From positions 5,528 to 69,527 of the forward strand of contig NZ_JAVFJK010000013.1 of NCBI RefSeq assembly GCF_030908215.1: a DNA stretch of 64,000 nt, written 5' to 3'. Shown one piece after another: positions 18,013 through 26,598 of the stretch. A model generated the notes under the pieces. It made no database searches. It saw only the letters and a list, made by a program, of their open reading frames with translations, and was not told the DNA's origin. This DNA is from Sinomonas sp. ASV486 (GTDB lineage Bacteria; Actinomycetota; Actinomycetes; Actinomycetales; Micrococcaceae). The translations under genes and the position numbers were made by a program. The first letter of the stretch is position 1. Each line of letters begins with the position of its first letter.

Positions 18013-18720
18013 ATGACACTGCTCCCCGGGCTCACCGCGCGCGCCTGGGTCCCGCTGTACCGGGCCGCCGGGATCGCGGCGCTCCTGTTCGTCGCCTTCG
18101 GGGTCGCGGCGCTCTCGCTCTACTTCGTCAACCCGCCGCCGGTCTCGGGCGGCGAGGCGACCCTGCGCTTCATCGCGGACCACAAGGCCTCGTACGTCGC
18201 CCAGCAGCTGCTGTGGCTCGTGCCGTCGCTGTTCGGGCTCGTCGTGTTCACGGCCCTGCTGGTGGCCCACCTGTCCGCCGGTCCGAGCCTCGCGGTGCTC
18301 GGCTTCGTCGTCGGCGCGGGTTCCTGGATCGCACTCCTCGCGGTGCCGACCACGAGCGTCGGGACGCTTGCGCTGGTGACGCTGAGCGACCAGTACAGGG
18401 CGGCGGACGCCGGCGCGCGCTCGGCCTTCGTCGCGGCCGCGGAGGCGCTCGTGGCCAGCAACAACACCGTCACGCTCGCGGGGATCCTCACGCCGCTCGG
18501 CGTCCTCCTGATCTGCCTCCCGATGGTCCGTGGGGTCCTCCCCCACTGGATCGGCTGGCTCGGGCTCGCAACCGGCGCCCTGGGTCTCGCAAGCGAGGCG
18601 CTGCGCTTCGCCGTCACCTCCCTCTACGCGGTCTACGGGCCGCTGCTGTGGGTGTGGTTCGCGGCGGTCGGAATCGCCCTGCTGCGGCTCGATCGGGCCT
18701 CGCCGGCCCCGCTCCCGTGA
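18013..18720 (+). CDS. DUF4386-type membrane protein
   Basis: 235 aa with six hydrophobic segments: about residues 18-40, 62-85, 93-112, 152-172, 178-195 and 205-225. The pattern (loop with a Tyr-containing dimension after helix 3, ASNNTVTLAGILTPLGVLLICLPMVRG, then PHWIGWLGLATG) matches DUF4386 proteins, for which no function is established. The ATG at 18013 lies ten bases after CATCGAGGC; the start is supported only by the hydrophobic N-terminus. Similar in plan to the gene at 43386. Confidence 0.72.
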   Translation: MTLLPGLTARAWVPLYRAAGIAALLFVAFGVAALSLYFVNPPPVSGGEATLRFIADHKASYVAQQLLWLVPSLFGLVVFTALLVAHLSAGPSLAVLGFVVGAGSWIALLAVPTTSVGTLALVTLSDQYRAADAGARSAFVAAAEALVASNNTVTLAGILTPLGVLLICLPMVRGVLPHWIGWLGLATGALGLASEALRFAVTSLYAVYGPLLWVWFAAVGIALLRLDRASPAPLP

Positions 18721-18879
18721 GCCTCGCCACGACGCTGGCGGAACCCAACGGGCCACGCGGCCATAGGCCGTGACGTTCCACGAGCCCACCCGTTTCCCAC
18801 CGAGAGCCTTCCCTGCGGATGCCGGAATCCGGGTCCTTTGCCCGGTGCGTTCCCTAGACGGCGCCCGTAGTCTGAAGCT

Positions 18880-20412
18880 ATGGCCGCGCAGGAAATCCTC
18901 GAAGTGGAACGCAAGTACAACGTCGACGACGACGCCGCCGTACAGCCCCTCGCAGGCCTCCCCGGCGTGGACCGTGTCGGACCGCCGGTCACACATCACC
19001 TCGTGGCCGTCTACTTCGACACCCACGACTTCACCCTCGCGACGCACGGCATCACGCTGCGCCACCGCACCGGAGGCTCGGACGCGGGCTGGCACCTCAA
19101 GCTGCCCGAGGGAGCCGCGCGCCGCGAGATCAGGGAGCCGTTGGGGGTCGACAGCAAGGCAGTGCCCGAACGGCTCCGCAGGCTCGTCGCCGTCCACGTT
19201 CGGGCCGCAGAACTCGTGCCGGTCGCCCAGCTGACGACGCGACGCACTGCCTCCCCACTGCTCACGGCCGGCGGCGAGGTGCTCGCCGAGTTCAGCGACG
19301 ACCGCGTCGAGTCCCAGGCGCCTCCCGGCATCGGGCAGCAGCAGCGGTGGCGCGAGTGGGAGATCGAGCTCGTCGACGGCACCCCGGACCTGCTCACCGC
19401 GGCCGACGAGATGCTCGCCTCCAACGGCGTGCACCCGGCCGAGCTCGCGTCGAAGCTGGCCCGCGCCCTCGGTCCCTCCCTCCCGCAGAAGCCGAAGCCC
19501 GCGGCGGCCCCGAAGCGCAAGGGGCAGGCCGGCGTCGTGCTCCTGACGTACCTGCAGCGACACGTCGACGCGCTCAAGACCGTGGACCCCGGCGTGCGCC
19601 TCGACGCGGAGGACGCCGTCCATCAGCTCAGGGTCAGCGCGCGCCGCATGCGCTCGGCGCTCGCAACGTTCAAGAAGCTCGTGGACGCCCCTACCGCAGA
19701 CCGCCTCCGTGCGGAGCTGCAGTGGCTCGCAGGCACTGTGGGCCAGGCGCGCGACGTCGAGGTCATGCGCGAGCGCCTGACCGCCCTCGCTGCGGGCGAG
19801 CTGCCCGAACTGCTCGTGGGTCCGGTCGCGCAGCGTATCCAGGAGGAGTCGGACTCCCGCTACCGGCAGGCGCACGACGTCGGTCTGGCCGCCATGGACA
19901 GCGAACGGTACTTCCACCTACTCGACTCGCTCGACGCTTTCGTTGCCGACCCGCCTCTGACCGACCGCGCGCACCAGAAGGCCAGCAAGACGGTGGCGCG
20001 CCACATCGCCAAGGACATCGAGCGGCTGAAGGAGGCCGTCCGCGCAGCGGAGGACGCCGATGATGCCGACTCCTCGGGCGAGGCGGCTGGTGAGGAAGCG
20101 GTCGATGCCGCGCTCCACGAGGTGCGCAAGAGCGCCAAGCGCCTGCGCTACGCGGCAGAGGCCGCGACCCCGGTGCTGGGCAAGCGGGCCTCCCGGCTGG
20201 CCAAATCCGCGGAGCGGATCCAGGAGACCCTCGGGACGGTCCAGGACTCGGTGGTGAGCCGCGCCCATCTCCTCGACCTCGCGGCGCAGGCGCATGACGA
20301 CGGCGACAGTGCGTTCAGCTTCGGTCGCCTGCACGCCCTCGAGCAGCAACGGGCCGCCGAGGCACGCGCACAGTTCGTCCGCGACTGGGCGGACTTCATC
20401 AAGAACCAGTAG
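18880..20412 (+). CDS. CYTH and CHAD domain protein
   Basis: 510 aa. Residues about 5-205 form a CYTH (triphosphate tunnel metalloenzyme) domain with EVERKYNVD (ExExK motif), HHLVAVYFDTHDFTLATHGITLRHRTG and WEIELVDG. Residues about 215-505 form a CHAD helical domain with its conserved His/Arg repeats: DAEDAVHQLRVSARRMRSALATFKKLV and HEVRKSAKRLRYAAEAATPVLG. CYTH domains bind triphosphates, CHAD domains bind polyphosphate, so the protein probably acts in polyphosphate metabolism. The ATG at 18880 is the start that includes the ExExK motif. Separated by 315 bases from cspA. Confidence 0.93.
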   Translation: MAAQEILEVERKYNVDDDAAVQPLAGLPGVDRVGPPVTHHLVAVYFDTHDFTLATHGITLRHRTGGSDAGWHLKLPEGAARREIREPLGVDSKAVPERLRRLVAVHVRAAELVPVAQLTTRRTASPLLTAGGEVLAEFSDDRVESQAPPGIGQQQRWREWEIELVDGTPDLLTAADEMLASNGVHPAELASKLARALGPSLPQKPKPAAAPKRKGQAGVVLLTYLQRHVDALKTVDPGVRLDAEDAVHQLRVSARRMRSALATFKKLVDAPTADRLRAELQWLAGTVGQARDVEVMRERLTALAAGELPELLVGPVAQRIQEESDSRYRQAHDVGLAAMDSERYFHLLDSLDAFVADPPLTDRAHQKASKTVARHIAKDIERLKEAVRAAEDADDADSSGEAAGEEAVDAALHEVRKSAKRLRYAAEAATPVLGKRASRLAKSAERIQETLGTVQDSVVSRAHLLDLAAQAHDDGDSAFSFGRLHALEQQRAAEARAQFVRDWADFIKNQ

Positions 20413-20727
20413 GCAGGCCCACTCGGTTCGCGTATGTGGATGATGTGTCAGTCAGGGGCGAGTCTTCGGCGCACGATCGACCGTGTAGACTAGTCAAGAA
20501 CGCCGCCTCCCAAGAATGGTGGTTTGGCCTAAGGCCTCGAACGCCTTCTCTCTGCGGCTCAAATTCTTCAGAGCATATCTCCACATCTGCTGCGCACGGC
20601 CACTCGGCCGGAGGACGCACCCACTGACTCTCATCTGACTCACTCACCCCCCATTGTCCGCGTCGGCGCCGTCGCCGCGGCTTATGACCGGCCGTCAACG
20701 GCCGGATGCACAAAAGGAAAAACAAGA
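20413..20727 (+). promoter_or_regulatory. Long upstream region of the cold-shock gene
   Basis: 315 bases without a credible gene. Near the 3' end is a perfect hairpin, CCGGCCGT / ACGGCCGG (20688-20705), immediately before AAAAGGAAAAACAAG and the cspA start. Upstream, TAGACT near 20487 is a possible -10 element, which would give a leader of over 200 bases. Long structured leaders are known to regulate cold-shock mRNAs; that is inferred here. Confidence 0.45.
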
Positions 20728-20931
20728 ATGGCCACTGGCACCGTGAAATGGTTCAACTCCGAGAAGGGCTTTGGATTCATCGCGCCCGATAACGGCAACC
20801 CCGACGTCTTCGCGCACTACAGCGCGATCGTCTCCAACGGCTACCGCTCCCTCGAAGAGGGCCAGCAGGTGGAGTTCGACGCCGAGCAGGGCCCCAAGGG
20901 TCCGCAGGCCGTGAACATCCGCCCTCTCTGA
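20728..20931 (+). CDS. cspA: Cold-shock protein
   Basis: 67 aa, the full length of a CspA-type single OB fold. [31 protein letters not shown] contains RNP1 (KGFGFI) and RNP2 (VFAHYS) with the conserved nucleic-acid-stacking aromatics; it ends [14 protein letters not shown]. Binds single-stranded RNA/DNA and melts mRNA structure at low temperature. A ribosome site (AAGGA) is nine bases upstream, after a hairpin in a long leader. A perfect terminator hairpin follows at 20946. Confidence 0.96.
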   Translation: MATGTVKWFNSEKGFGFIAPDNGNPDVFAHYSAIVSNGYRSLEEGQQVEFDAEQGPKGPQAVNIRPL

Positions 20932-20945
20932 TTTTGAGGCATCTC

Positions 20946-20975
20946 GTGGGCGGGCCGCTTCTGCGGCCCGCCCAC
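20946..20975 (+). terminator. Perfect 13-bp hairpin terminator of the cold-shock gene
   Basis: GTGGGCGGGCCGC (20946-20958), loop TTCT, GCGGCCCGCCCAC (20963-20975). It lies 15 bases after the stop, separating cspA from the desaturase gene. Confidence 0.85.
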
Positions 20976-21049
20976 GGGCTCAACTCCTGCTGTTCACCCA
21001 CTGCGCTGAACTGAGCGCTAACCCCATAGAAGGTGCTCTGATCTCGACG

Positions 21050-22147
21050 GTGTCCAGCCCCACAGTCCAGGCCCCGCGCAGCCCCAAGGCGCACGCGGGC
21101 ACGGACACGTTCCCGCCCCTGACCCGGGCGTATCTCCAGGTTTCGCAGGTTGTCCGCGAGACTGGACTCCTTCGGCGCACGCCGTGGTTCTACTCCCTCG
21201 TGGGAGCGGCACTCGTGGTACTCCTCGGAGCAGGCCTCACCGGCTCGATCCTCCTGGGGCACAGCTGGTTCCAGCTGCTCATCGCCGCCGGCTTGGGGAT
21301 CGTCTTCACTCAGATCGCATTTCTCGCCCATGAGGCCGCCCACCGCCAGATCCTGGCGTCCGGACCAGCCAATGACAGGCTCGCCCGCGGGCTCGCAGCC
21401 GTCGTAGGCATGAGCTACTCGTGGTGGGACTCCAAGCACAGCCGCCACCATGCAAACCCCAACCGCGTCGGCAAGGACCCGGACATCGAGGTCGACACGA
21501 TCTCCTTCATCGAGGAGGACGCCTCCCAGGCCAAGGGCCTGAGGCGCCTCATCACACGCCGTCAGGGCTGGTTCTTCTTCCCCCTGCTGACCCTCGAGGG
21601 CATCAACCTCCACTTCCTCAGCGCGCGCCACCTCGCCTCCCGCGGCCCCGTGAAGGGCCGATGGATCGAGATCGGCCTGATCGTGCTGCGCTTCGCACTC
21701 TTCCTCACGCCCCTCTTCCTCCTGCTGCCGGTCGGAATGGCGTTCGCGTTCCTCGGTGTCCAGCTCGCGGTGTTCGGCCTGTACATGGGCGCGACCTTCG
21801 CCCCGAACCACAAGGGCATGCCGGTCATCGCGAAGGACGCCAGGCTCGACTTCTTCAGCAAGCAGGTCCGCACGTCCCGGAACATCTCGGGAGGCTGGTG
21901 GGCAACGTGGCTCATGGGCGGCCTCAACTACCAGGTCGAGCACCACCTGTTCCCGAGCATGCCCCGCCCTCATCTGGCGCAGGCCCGGCAGATCGTCCGC
22001 GAGCACTGCCGCACCCTCAAGGTCCCCTACACGGAGACCAACCTGTGGCGCTCCTACGGGATCGTCATCAGCTACCTCAACCGCGTCGGGCTCGCCGCCC
22101 GCGACCCCTTCGAATGCCCCATCACCGCGCAGTACCGGCGCGCCTGA
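21050..22147 (+). CDS. Membrane fatty acid desaturase
   Basis: 365 aa. Introduces a double bond into acyl chains with O2, a di-iron centre and external electrons. The three histidine boxes are present: HEAAH (residues 94-98), HSRHH (130-134) and EHH (297-299, in NYQVEHHLFPSMPR), the QxxHH-type third box of the DesA3/front-end group. Four or so hydrophobic segments flank them. The start is GTG at 21050; AGAAGG at 21029-21034 is somewhat distant. The gene stands right after the cold-shock gene, fitting membrane fluidity adjustment in the cold, though a terminator separates the two. Confidence 0.92.
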   Translation: MSSPTVQAPRSPKAHAGTDTFPPLTRAYLQVSQVVRETGLLRRTPWFYSLVGAALVVLLGAGLTGSILLGHSWFQLLIAAGLGIVFTQIAFLAHEAAHRQILASGPANDRLARGLAAVVGMSYSWWDSKHSRHHANPNRVGKDPDIEVDTISFIEEDASQAKGLRRLITRRQGWFFFPLLTLEGINLHFLSARHLASRGPVKGRWIEIGLIVLRFALFLTPLFLLLPVGMAFAFLGVQLAVFGLYMGATFAPNHKGMPVIAKDARLDFFSKQVRTSRNISGGWWATWLMGGLNYQVEHHLFPSMPRPHLAQARQIVREHCRTLKVPYTETNLWRSYGIVISYLNRVGLAARDPFECPITAQYRRA

Positions 22148-22175
22148 TGGCGAGCGGCCGGGCGTACCCTGAATC

Positions 22176-22583
22176 ATGAGAACGAACTACGTTCGGGGGG
22201 CCTCACTCAGCTGCTCCGAGTCTCAGGCGGAGATCAGGGACATGCTCGCCGCGTCTGGGATTCGGCAGTTCCAGTTCCGCTCCGAACAGGGCCGGGCCGG
22301 CGTGGCCTTCAGTACCGGCGACCGCCGGTTCCGGCTAGTCCTGCCGGTCGCGGTGGCCGCCGCTGGCCCGCCGGATTCACGGAGCTCGCAGGACGCCGCC
22401 CGCAGACACTGGCGGCAGCTCTCGGTGCTGATGCGGGCCAAGCTCGACGCCGTCTCCTCGGGAATCGTCACCTTCGACGAGGAGTTCCTGGCGTACATGG
22501 TGATGCCGGGCGGGGGCACTGTCTTCCAAGCGACCGCGCCTGGAATCGCGAGCGCCTACGCCGTGGCCCAACCGCACGTGTGA
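22176..22583 (+). CDS. Small hypothetical protein, phage/actinobacterial type
   Basis: 135 aa. Conserved-looking core: IRQFQFRSEQGRAGVAFSTGDRRFRLVLPV, a WRQLSVLMRAKLDAVSSGIVTFDEEFLAYMVMPGG block and ending in QPHV. I recall similar short proteins in actinobacteria and their phages, where the block AKLEAVxSGI-TFExEFLA recurs, but no function is known. It lies tail-to-tail with the alcohol dehydrogenase gene (one base between stops). The ATG at 22176 is chosen; the first ten residues are not well supported. Confidence 0.6.
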   Translation: MRTNYVRGASLSCSESQAEIRDMLAASGIRQFQFRSEQGRAGVAFSTGDRRFRLVLPVAVAAAGPPDSRSSQDAARRHWRQLSVLMRAKLDAVSSGIVTFDEEFLAYMVMPGGGTVFQATAPGIASAYAVAQPHV

Positions 22584-22584
22584 C

Positions 22585-23706
22585 TCACACGCCGTCGAAC
22601 GTCACCAGCTGCCGGATCACCGAGCCTGACGCGAGCGCGTCCATGCCCTCGTTGATCTCCTCGAGCGTGATCTGCCGCGAGACGAGCCGCTCGAGCGGGA
22701 GGCGTCCCGCTCGCCACAGCTCCTCGAACGCCGGCACGTCCCGCTTGGGCACCGCCGAGCCGAGGTAGCTGCCGACCACGGTCTGAGCCCGGGCCGTGAG
22801 CTGGAGCGGCTCGATCTCAGCCGTCGCCCCCGGCGCGGGGAGCCCCACCGTCACGAGGGTCCCGCCGAGCCCGAGCAGTCGGAAGGCGGTCTCGAACGCC
22901 CGCGGGTGGCCCACCGCCTCGAGCACGACGTCGGCCTCCACCTTTCGCTCGACGGCCTCCCCCGGGGTATAGGCCTCGGCGGCCCCCCACTCCCGCGCAG
23001 TGGCGAGCTTGGACTCCTGCGAATCCACCGCGATGACCCGGCAGCCCGTCGCGAGAGCCGTCAGCAGTCCTGCCATCCCCACTCCCCCGAGGCCCACGAC
23101 GGCGACACTCGTCTCTGCGGTGATCCTCCCCGCGTTCAGCAGCGCCCCGCCGCCCGTGAGCACCGCGCATCCGAGGAGGGCGGCGACGGTGGGCGGGACG
23201 TCGTCGCCCACGGGCACCACCGAACGCTCGTCGACGACAGCATGCGTCGCGAAGCCGGACACGCCCAGATGATGCTGCACCGCTTCTCCCCTGCGCGTGA
23301 GGTGGCGGGTCCCCGTGAGGAGCGTCCCGGCCGCGTTCGAGGCGCTCCCGCGCTCGCACGGCAGGCGGCCCTCAGTGGCACACGCCGCGCATTCGCCGCA
23401 GCGTGGCAGGAAGGTCATGACGACCCGCTGCCCGGGGCCCACGCCCACGACGCCGGGCCCCACCTCCTCGACGATGCCAGCCGCCTCATGGCCCAGGAGC
23501 ATCGGCACCGGCCGCGGGCGCGAGCCGTTGACCACGGAGAGGTCCGAATGGCACAGGCCAGCCGCCTCGATGCGGACCAGCAGCTCACCGGCCCCGGGGC
23601 CGGTGAGCTCGAGCTCGTCGATGGTGAGCGGCTGGCTCGCCGCGTACGGCGCGTGCGCGTCCAAGGTGTTCAGGACGGCGCCGCGGATGATGCGGGTGGC
23701 AGTCAC
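22585..23706 (-). CDS. Zinc-dependent alcohol dehydrogenase (class III-like)
   Basis: 373 aa. Zinc-type medium-chain dehydrogenase: catalytic ligands in GLCHSD and GHEAAG; structural zinc lobe C-x2-C-x2-C-x7-C in FLPRCGECAACATEGRLPCERG; Rossmann VVGLGGVGMAG with Asp (VDSQESK) pointing to NAD. The insertion around residues 115-150 (AGTLLTGTRHLTRRGEAVQHHLGVSGFATHAVV) is that of the class III/S-glutathione- or mycothiol-linked formaldehyde dehydrogenase branch. Next to a beta-hydroxyacid dehydrogenase gene nine bases away, so the two probably form an operon that oxidises an alcohol or hydroxyacid. Confidence 0.88.
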   Translation of the reverse strand: MTATRIIRGAVLNTLDAHAPYAASQPLTIDELELTGPGAGELLVRIEAAGLCHSDLSVVNGSRPRPVPMLLGHEAAGIVEEVGPGVVGVGPGQRVVMTFLPRCGECAACATEGRLPCERGSASNAAGTLLTGTRHLTRRGEAVQHHLGVSGFATHAVVDERSVVPVGDDVPPTVAALLGCAVLTGGGALLNAGRITAETSVAVVGLGGVGMAGLLTALATGCRVIAVDSQESKLATAREWGAAEAYTPGEAVERKVEADVVLEAVGHPRAFETAFRLLGLGGTLVTVGLPAPGATAEIEPLQLTARAQTVVGSYLGSAVPKRDVPAFEELWRAGRLPLERLVSRQITLEEINEGMDALASGSVIRQLVTFDGV

Positions 23707-23715
23707 GCTCGCTCC

Positions 23716-24597
23716 TCAGTTCCGGCCGCGGCCGGAGCCTGAACGGAAGGCCTCCACGACGGAGGCCATGTCCTCTGCGCCGTGGCCGGCCGCCGCCGCT
23801 GCCTCGAAGCGGTCACGCAGCGCGTCCATGAGCACCGCGCTCACGCCGCTGGACCGGAGCGCGTCGCCGATGAGCCCAGAGTCCTTGGCCGCACCCTCGA
23901 GAGGGAACGCCGGCGGATACTCTCCAGCGATCATGGCCGCGCCCTTGAGCTGCGCATACGCGCTGTCGGTCCCGGCGCCGGAGATCGTGTCGAGGAACAG
24001 CTGCGGGTCGAGCCCGAGGCCGCGCGCCAGGTCGATGGCCTGCGCCGTGCCGCCGACGAGCGTGAGCACCCACGAGTTCATCACGAGCTTGAGGCGCTGC
24101 CCGTCGTCTGGCCTCTCGCCGACCCACACCGTCTCCGAGCCGATCGCGTCGAACACCGGCTCGACGGCGCCCCGCACCTCGCCCGGACACCCCGCGAGGA
24201 CTGTCAGCGTCCCCTGCTCCGCGGGCTGGCGCGTGCCCATGACCGGCGCGTCCACGAACGCGACGCCCTGGGCACGGGCCAGCCCGGCCAGCCGCTGCGC
24301 GCCTTCCACGCCGACGGTGGCGCTCTGGACCCACACCGCGCCGTCCTTCATCGCGGGCAGGGCCTCACCCATGGCGTCGGCAATCGCGGCCTCGTCGAAC
24401 AGCATCGTCACCACGATGTCCGCGTCCCTGACGGCGTCGGCCACGCTCTCGGCGACCCGCGCGCCGTCGTCCGCGAGAGCCTCCGCCCGCCCGCGCGTGC
24501 GGTTCCAGACGGCGACCTCGAACCCCGCCTTGGCGAGGTTCTTCGCCATCCCCGCGCCCATGATCCCTGTGCCGAGTACGGCGACTGATGTGCCCAT
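23716..24597 (-). CDS. 3-hydroxyisobutyrate dehydrogenase-family oxidoreductase
   Basis: 293 aa. N-terminal Rossmann GTGIMGAGMAKNLAKAGFEVAVWNRT (residues about 10-35; Arg after beta-2 suggests NADP). Substrate motif FVDAPVMGTRQPAEQGTLTVLAG and the catalytic Lys in RLKLVMNSW, then PLEGAAKDSGLIGDA. These place it in the beta-hydroxyacid dehydrogenase family (HIBADH, GarR). The alcohol dehydrogenase follows at nine bases. Substrate not determinable. Confidence 0.88.
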   Translation of the reverse strand: MGTSVAVLGTGIMGAGMAKNLAKAGFEVAVWNRTRGRAEALADDGARVAESVADAVRDADIVVTMLFDEAAIADAMGEALPAMKDGAVWVQSATVGVEGAQRLAGLARAQGVAFVDAPVMGTRQPAEQGTLTVLAGCPGEVRGAVEPVFDAIGSETVWVGERPDDGQRLKLVMNSWVLTLVGGTAQAIDLARGLGLDPQLFLDTISGAGTDSAYAQLKGAAMIAGEYPPAFPLEGAAKDSGLIGDALRSSGVSAVLMDALRDRFEAAAAAGHGAEDMASVVEAFRSGSGRGRN

Positions 24598-24708
24598 GTG
24601 TGCCTCCTTAGACCTGTGCCCACGCTAGTTCGTGCAGCGCCGGGCCCTCAAGGCCGCGTGCCTCCGAAGGGCATTGCCCCGGCGAAGGCCCCCTGCGACG
24701 ATGTCTCC

Positions 24709-25041
24709 GTGGCATACGACACAGAGCTCGCGGACCGGATCCGCGGCGTCCTCATCGGCACGGCCGACTTCACCGAGAAGAAGATGTTCGGCGGCCTCGC
24801 GTTCCTGGTCGGCGGGAACATGGCAGTGAGCGCGAGCGGCAACGGCGGCATGCTCCTGCGCGCCGACCCCGCGGCCAGCGACGAGCTGTGCGCGACCCCG
24901 GGCGTCGAGCGCGCCGTCATGCGCGGGAAGGCGATGGACGGCTGGCTGCGCGTCGCAGACGAGGTGATCGACTCCGAGGATGGGCTCAGGCACTGGGTGC
25001 GGGTCGGCGTCGCATACGCGGGCTCACTGCCGCCGAAGTAG
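24709..25041 (+). CDS. TfoX/Sxy N-terminal domain protein
   Basis: 110 aa. DRIRGVLIGTADFTEKKMFGGLAFLVGGNMAVSASGNGGMLLR and the tail GWLRVADEVI fit the TfoX N-terminal domain. In proteobacteria TfoX activates competence; in actinobacteria these short forms have no known job. The start GTG at 24709 (VAYDTELADRI) is where the domain begins; upstream in-frame sequence is Pro/Arg-rich. Divergent from the hydroxyacid dehydrogenase gene. Confidence 0.82.
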   Translation: MAYDTELADRIRGVLIGTADFTEKKMFGGLAFLVGGNMAVSASGNGGMLLRADPAASDELCATPGVERAVMRGKAMDGWLRVADEVIDSEDGLRHWVRVGVAYAGSLPPK

Positions 25042-25086
25042 CCGCCGGGCTCCGACGCCGCTGCGCTGTGCCACCGGGCCCCCCGC

Positions 25087-25746
25087 TCAGCCGACGAGCA
25101 TGAGCCGCACCCCGCCGTCGTGCGCCACGGACACCGAGACGGCCGTGAAGTCCGGCACCCAGTAGGTCGGCGAGTACGACGCCGCGCGCTCGCCGACGCC
25201 GAGCACGCGCGCCCCCGCCGCAAGACCGGCGGCGATCCCTGCCTCGGAGTCCTCGAGCACGAGGCATGCGCCGGGATCCACTCCGAGCGTCGACGCGGCG
25301 AGGAGGAACCCCTCGGGATCGGGCTTGCTCGCCCTCACCATCTCGGCGGTTACCGCGACGGCCGGAAACGGCAGGCCGCCGGCGGCCATGCGGCGTCGCG
25401 CGAGGTCGTCGTCGGCCGAGGTGACGAGCGCGTGCGGCACACCGTCGAGCGCCGCGAGGAACACGCCCGCACCGGGCACGGCGACCACGCCGGCAACGTC
25501 CTCACGGGACTCGTCCAGCATGCGCTTCTCGTCAGCCAGGTTGTCCGCCGGGGGCCGATCCGGCAGAAGCAGCGACATCGTGAGCCAGCCCTGGCGCCCG
25601 TGGATGAGCGGCTCGACCGATCCCCACGCGAGGCCCTGCACGGCGGCCCACTCGGACCACAGCCGCTCGACCACGGCATCCGAGTTCACGAGTGTCCCGT
25701 CCATGTCGAGCAGGAGGGCGCTGGCGGTGACGGTCTGGATATTCAT
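25087..25746 (-). CDS. HAD-family sugar-phosphate phosphatase-like protein
   Basis: 219 aa. HAD motif I LLLDMDGTLVNSD (nucleophile Asp14, Asp16), a cap domain, motif II VTSADDD, motif III Lys in ASKPDPEGFLLAA, and motif IV LVLEDSEAG. This is the beta-phosphoglucomutase/glycerol-phosphatase branch; it probably dephosphorylates a small sugar phosphate. ATG 25746 is preceded by AGGAG nine bases upstream. Divergent from the DasR-like regulator across an 88-base region with the operator at 25803-25820, so it may belong to the amino-sugar regulon. Confidence 0.85.
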   Translation of the reverse strand: MNIQTVTASALLLDMDGTLVNSDAVVERLWSEWAAVQGLAWGSVEPLIHGRQGWLTMSLLLPDRPPADNLADEKRMLDESREDVAGVVAVPGAGVFLAALDGVPHALVTSADDDLARRRMAAGGLPFPAVAVTAEMVRASKPDPEGFLLAASTLGVDPGACLVLEDSEAGIAAGLAAGARVLGVGERAASYSPTYWVPDFTAVSVSVAHDGGVRLMLVG

Positions 25747-25802
25747 GGGTCCATTCTCCTGAGTCTCCCCACCGCACATGACATAATCCCCATAGTGGTC
25801 CT

Positions 25803-25820
25803 ATCTGGATCGCACCAGAT
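25803..25820. promoter_or_regulatory. DasR-type operator candidate at the regulator promoter
   Basis: ATCTGG (25803-25808), six bases, CCAGAT (25815-25820): a perfect inverted repeat with TGG-N6-CCA spacing, the same geometry as the known dre site of Streptomyces DasR and as the site at 27400. It lies 15 bases before the GTG of the GntR/UTRA gene, allowing autorepression. Confidence 0.55.
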
Positions 25821-25834
25821 GCGAGGAGGCCCCC

Positions 25835-26581
25835 GTGCCGGCGACCCAGGCTGACGCACCGCGCGTGGCATCCATCAGCAATTCGAGCGTCCCCAAGCAT
25901 GAGCAGCTCCGCTCCATCATCCTCAAGCTCGCCAAAGAGGAACTCGAGCCGGGTGCCCGGCTCCCGAGCGAGCGCACCCTGATGGACGCCTACGGCGTCT
26001 CCCGCATCACGGTCCGGGCAGCGATCGGCCGCCTCGTGACCGAGGGGCACCTCGTGCGCGTCCCGGGCAAGGGCACCTTCGTGGCGGACGCCGCGATCCA
26101 GTCCACCCTGCACCTCGCCTCGTTCACACAGGAGATGGAGTCGCGGGGCCTCACCGCGAGCACGGTGGTCCTGACCGCCGAGCGCACGACGGCGCCCGAG
26201 GACACCGCGGATGCGCTCGGCCTCGAGCCCGGCACCGACGCGATCCACCTGCGCCGGCTGCGCCTCGCCGACGGTCGGCCGGTGAGCGTCGACGACGCGT
26301 GGTACCACCCGACCCATGCCGAGCGGCTGCTGGACATAGACCTCACCGGCTCGGTGTACAAGGCACTGGCCGAGAAGTTCGGCCACCAGATCGACCGTGC
26401 GCGCCAGACCGTCCGGGCCGAAGGCGCGCCCGCAGACATCGGCGTGCTCCTCGGCACCGGCACGGGCGCACCGATCCTCTTCTTCGACCGCGTATCATTC
26501 TCGGGCGATCTGCCGATCGAACACGCGCGCTCGTGGTACCGCTCGGACCGCTATGCGTTGAGCATGGAAGTCCGGCTGTAG
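25835..26581 (+). CDS. GntR/HutC regulator with UTRA domain (DasR/NagR-like)
   Basis: 248 aa. Winged helix at about residues 20-85 (KLAKEELEPGARLPSERTLMDAYGVSRITVRAAIGRL, PGKGTFVAD) followed by a UTRA effector domain (residues about 100-240; LHLASFTQEMESRG, YRSDRYALSMEV). HutC-type regulators with this plan bind glucosamine-6-P or GlcNAc-6-P and repress nag genes. The PTS genes immediately downstream and the TGG-N6-CCA operators at its own and the PTS promoters support a DasR/NagR role. GTG 25835 has GAGGAGG six bases upstream. Tail-to-tail with the IIA gene. Confidence 0.9.
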   Translation: MPATQADAPRVASISNSSVPKHEQLRSIILKLAKEELEPGARLPSERTLMDAYGVSRITVRAAIGRLVTEGHLVRVPGKGTFVADAAIQSTLHLASFTQEMESRGLTASTVVLTAERTTAPEDTADALGLEPGTDAIHLRRLRLADGRPVSVDDAWYHPTHAERLLDIDLTGSVYKALAEKFGHQIDRARQTVRAEGAPADIGVLLGTGTGAPILFFDRVSFSGDLPIEHARSWYRSDRYALSMEVRL

Positions 26582-26598
26582 CCCAGCCTGCGCTCCGC

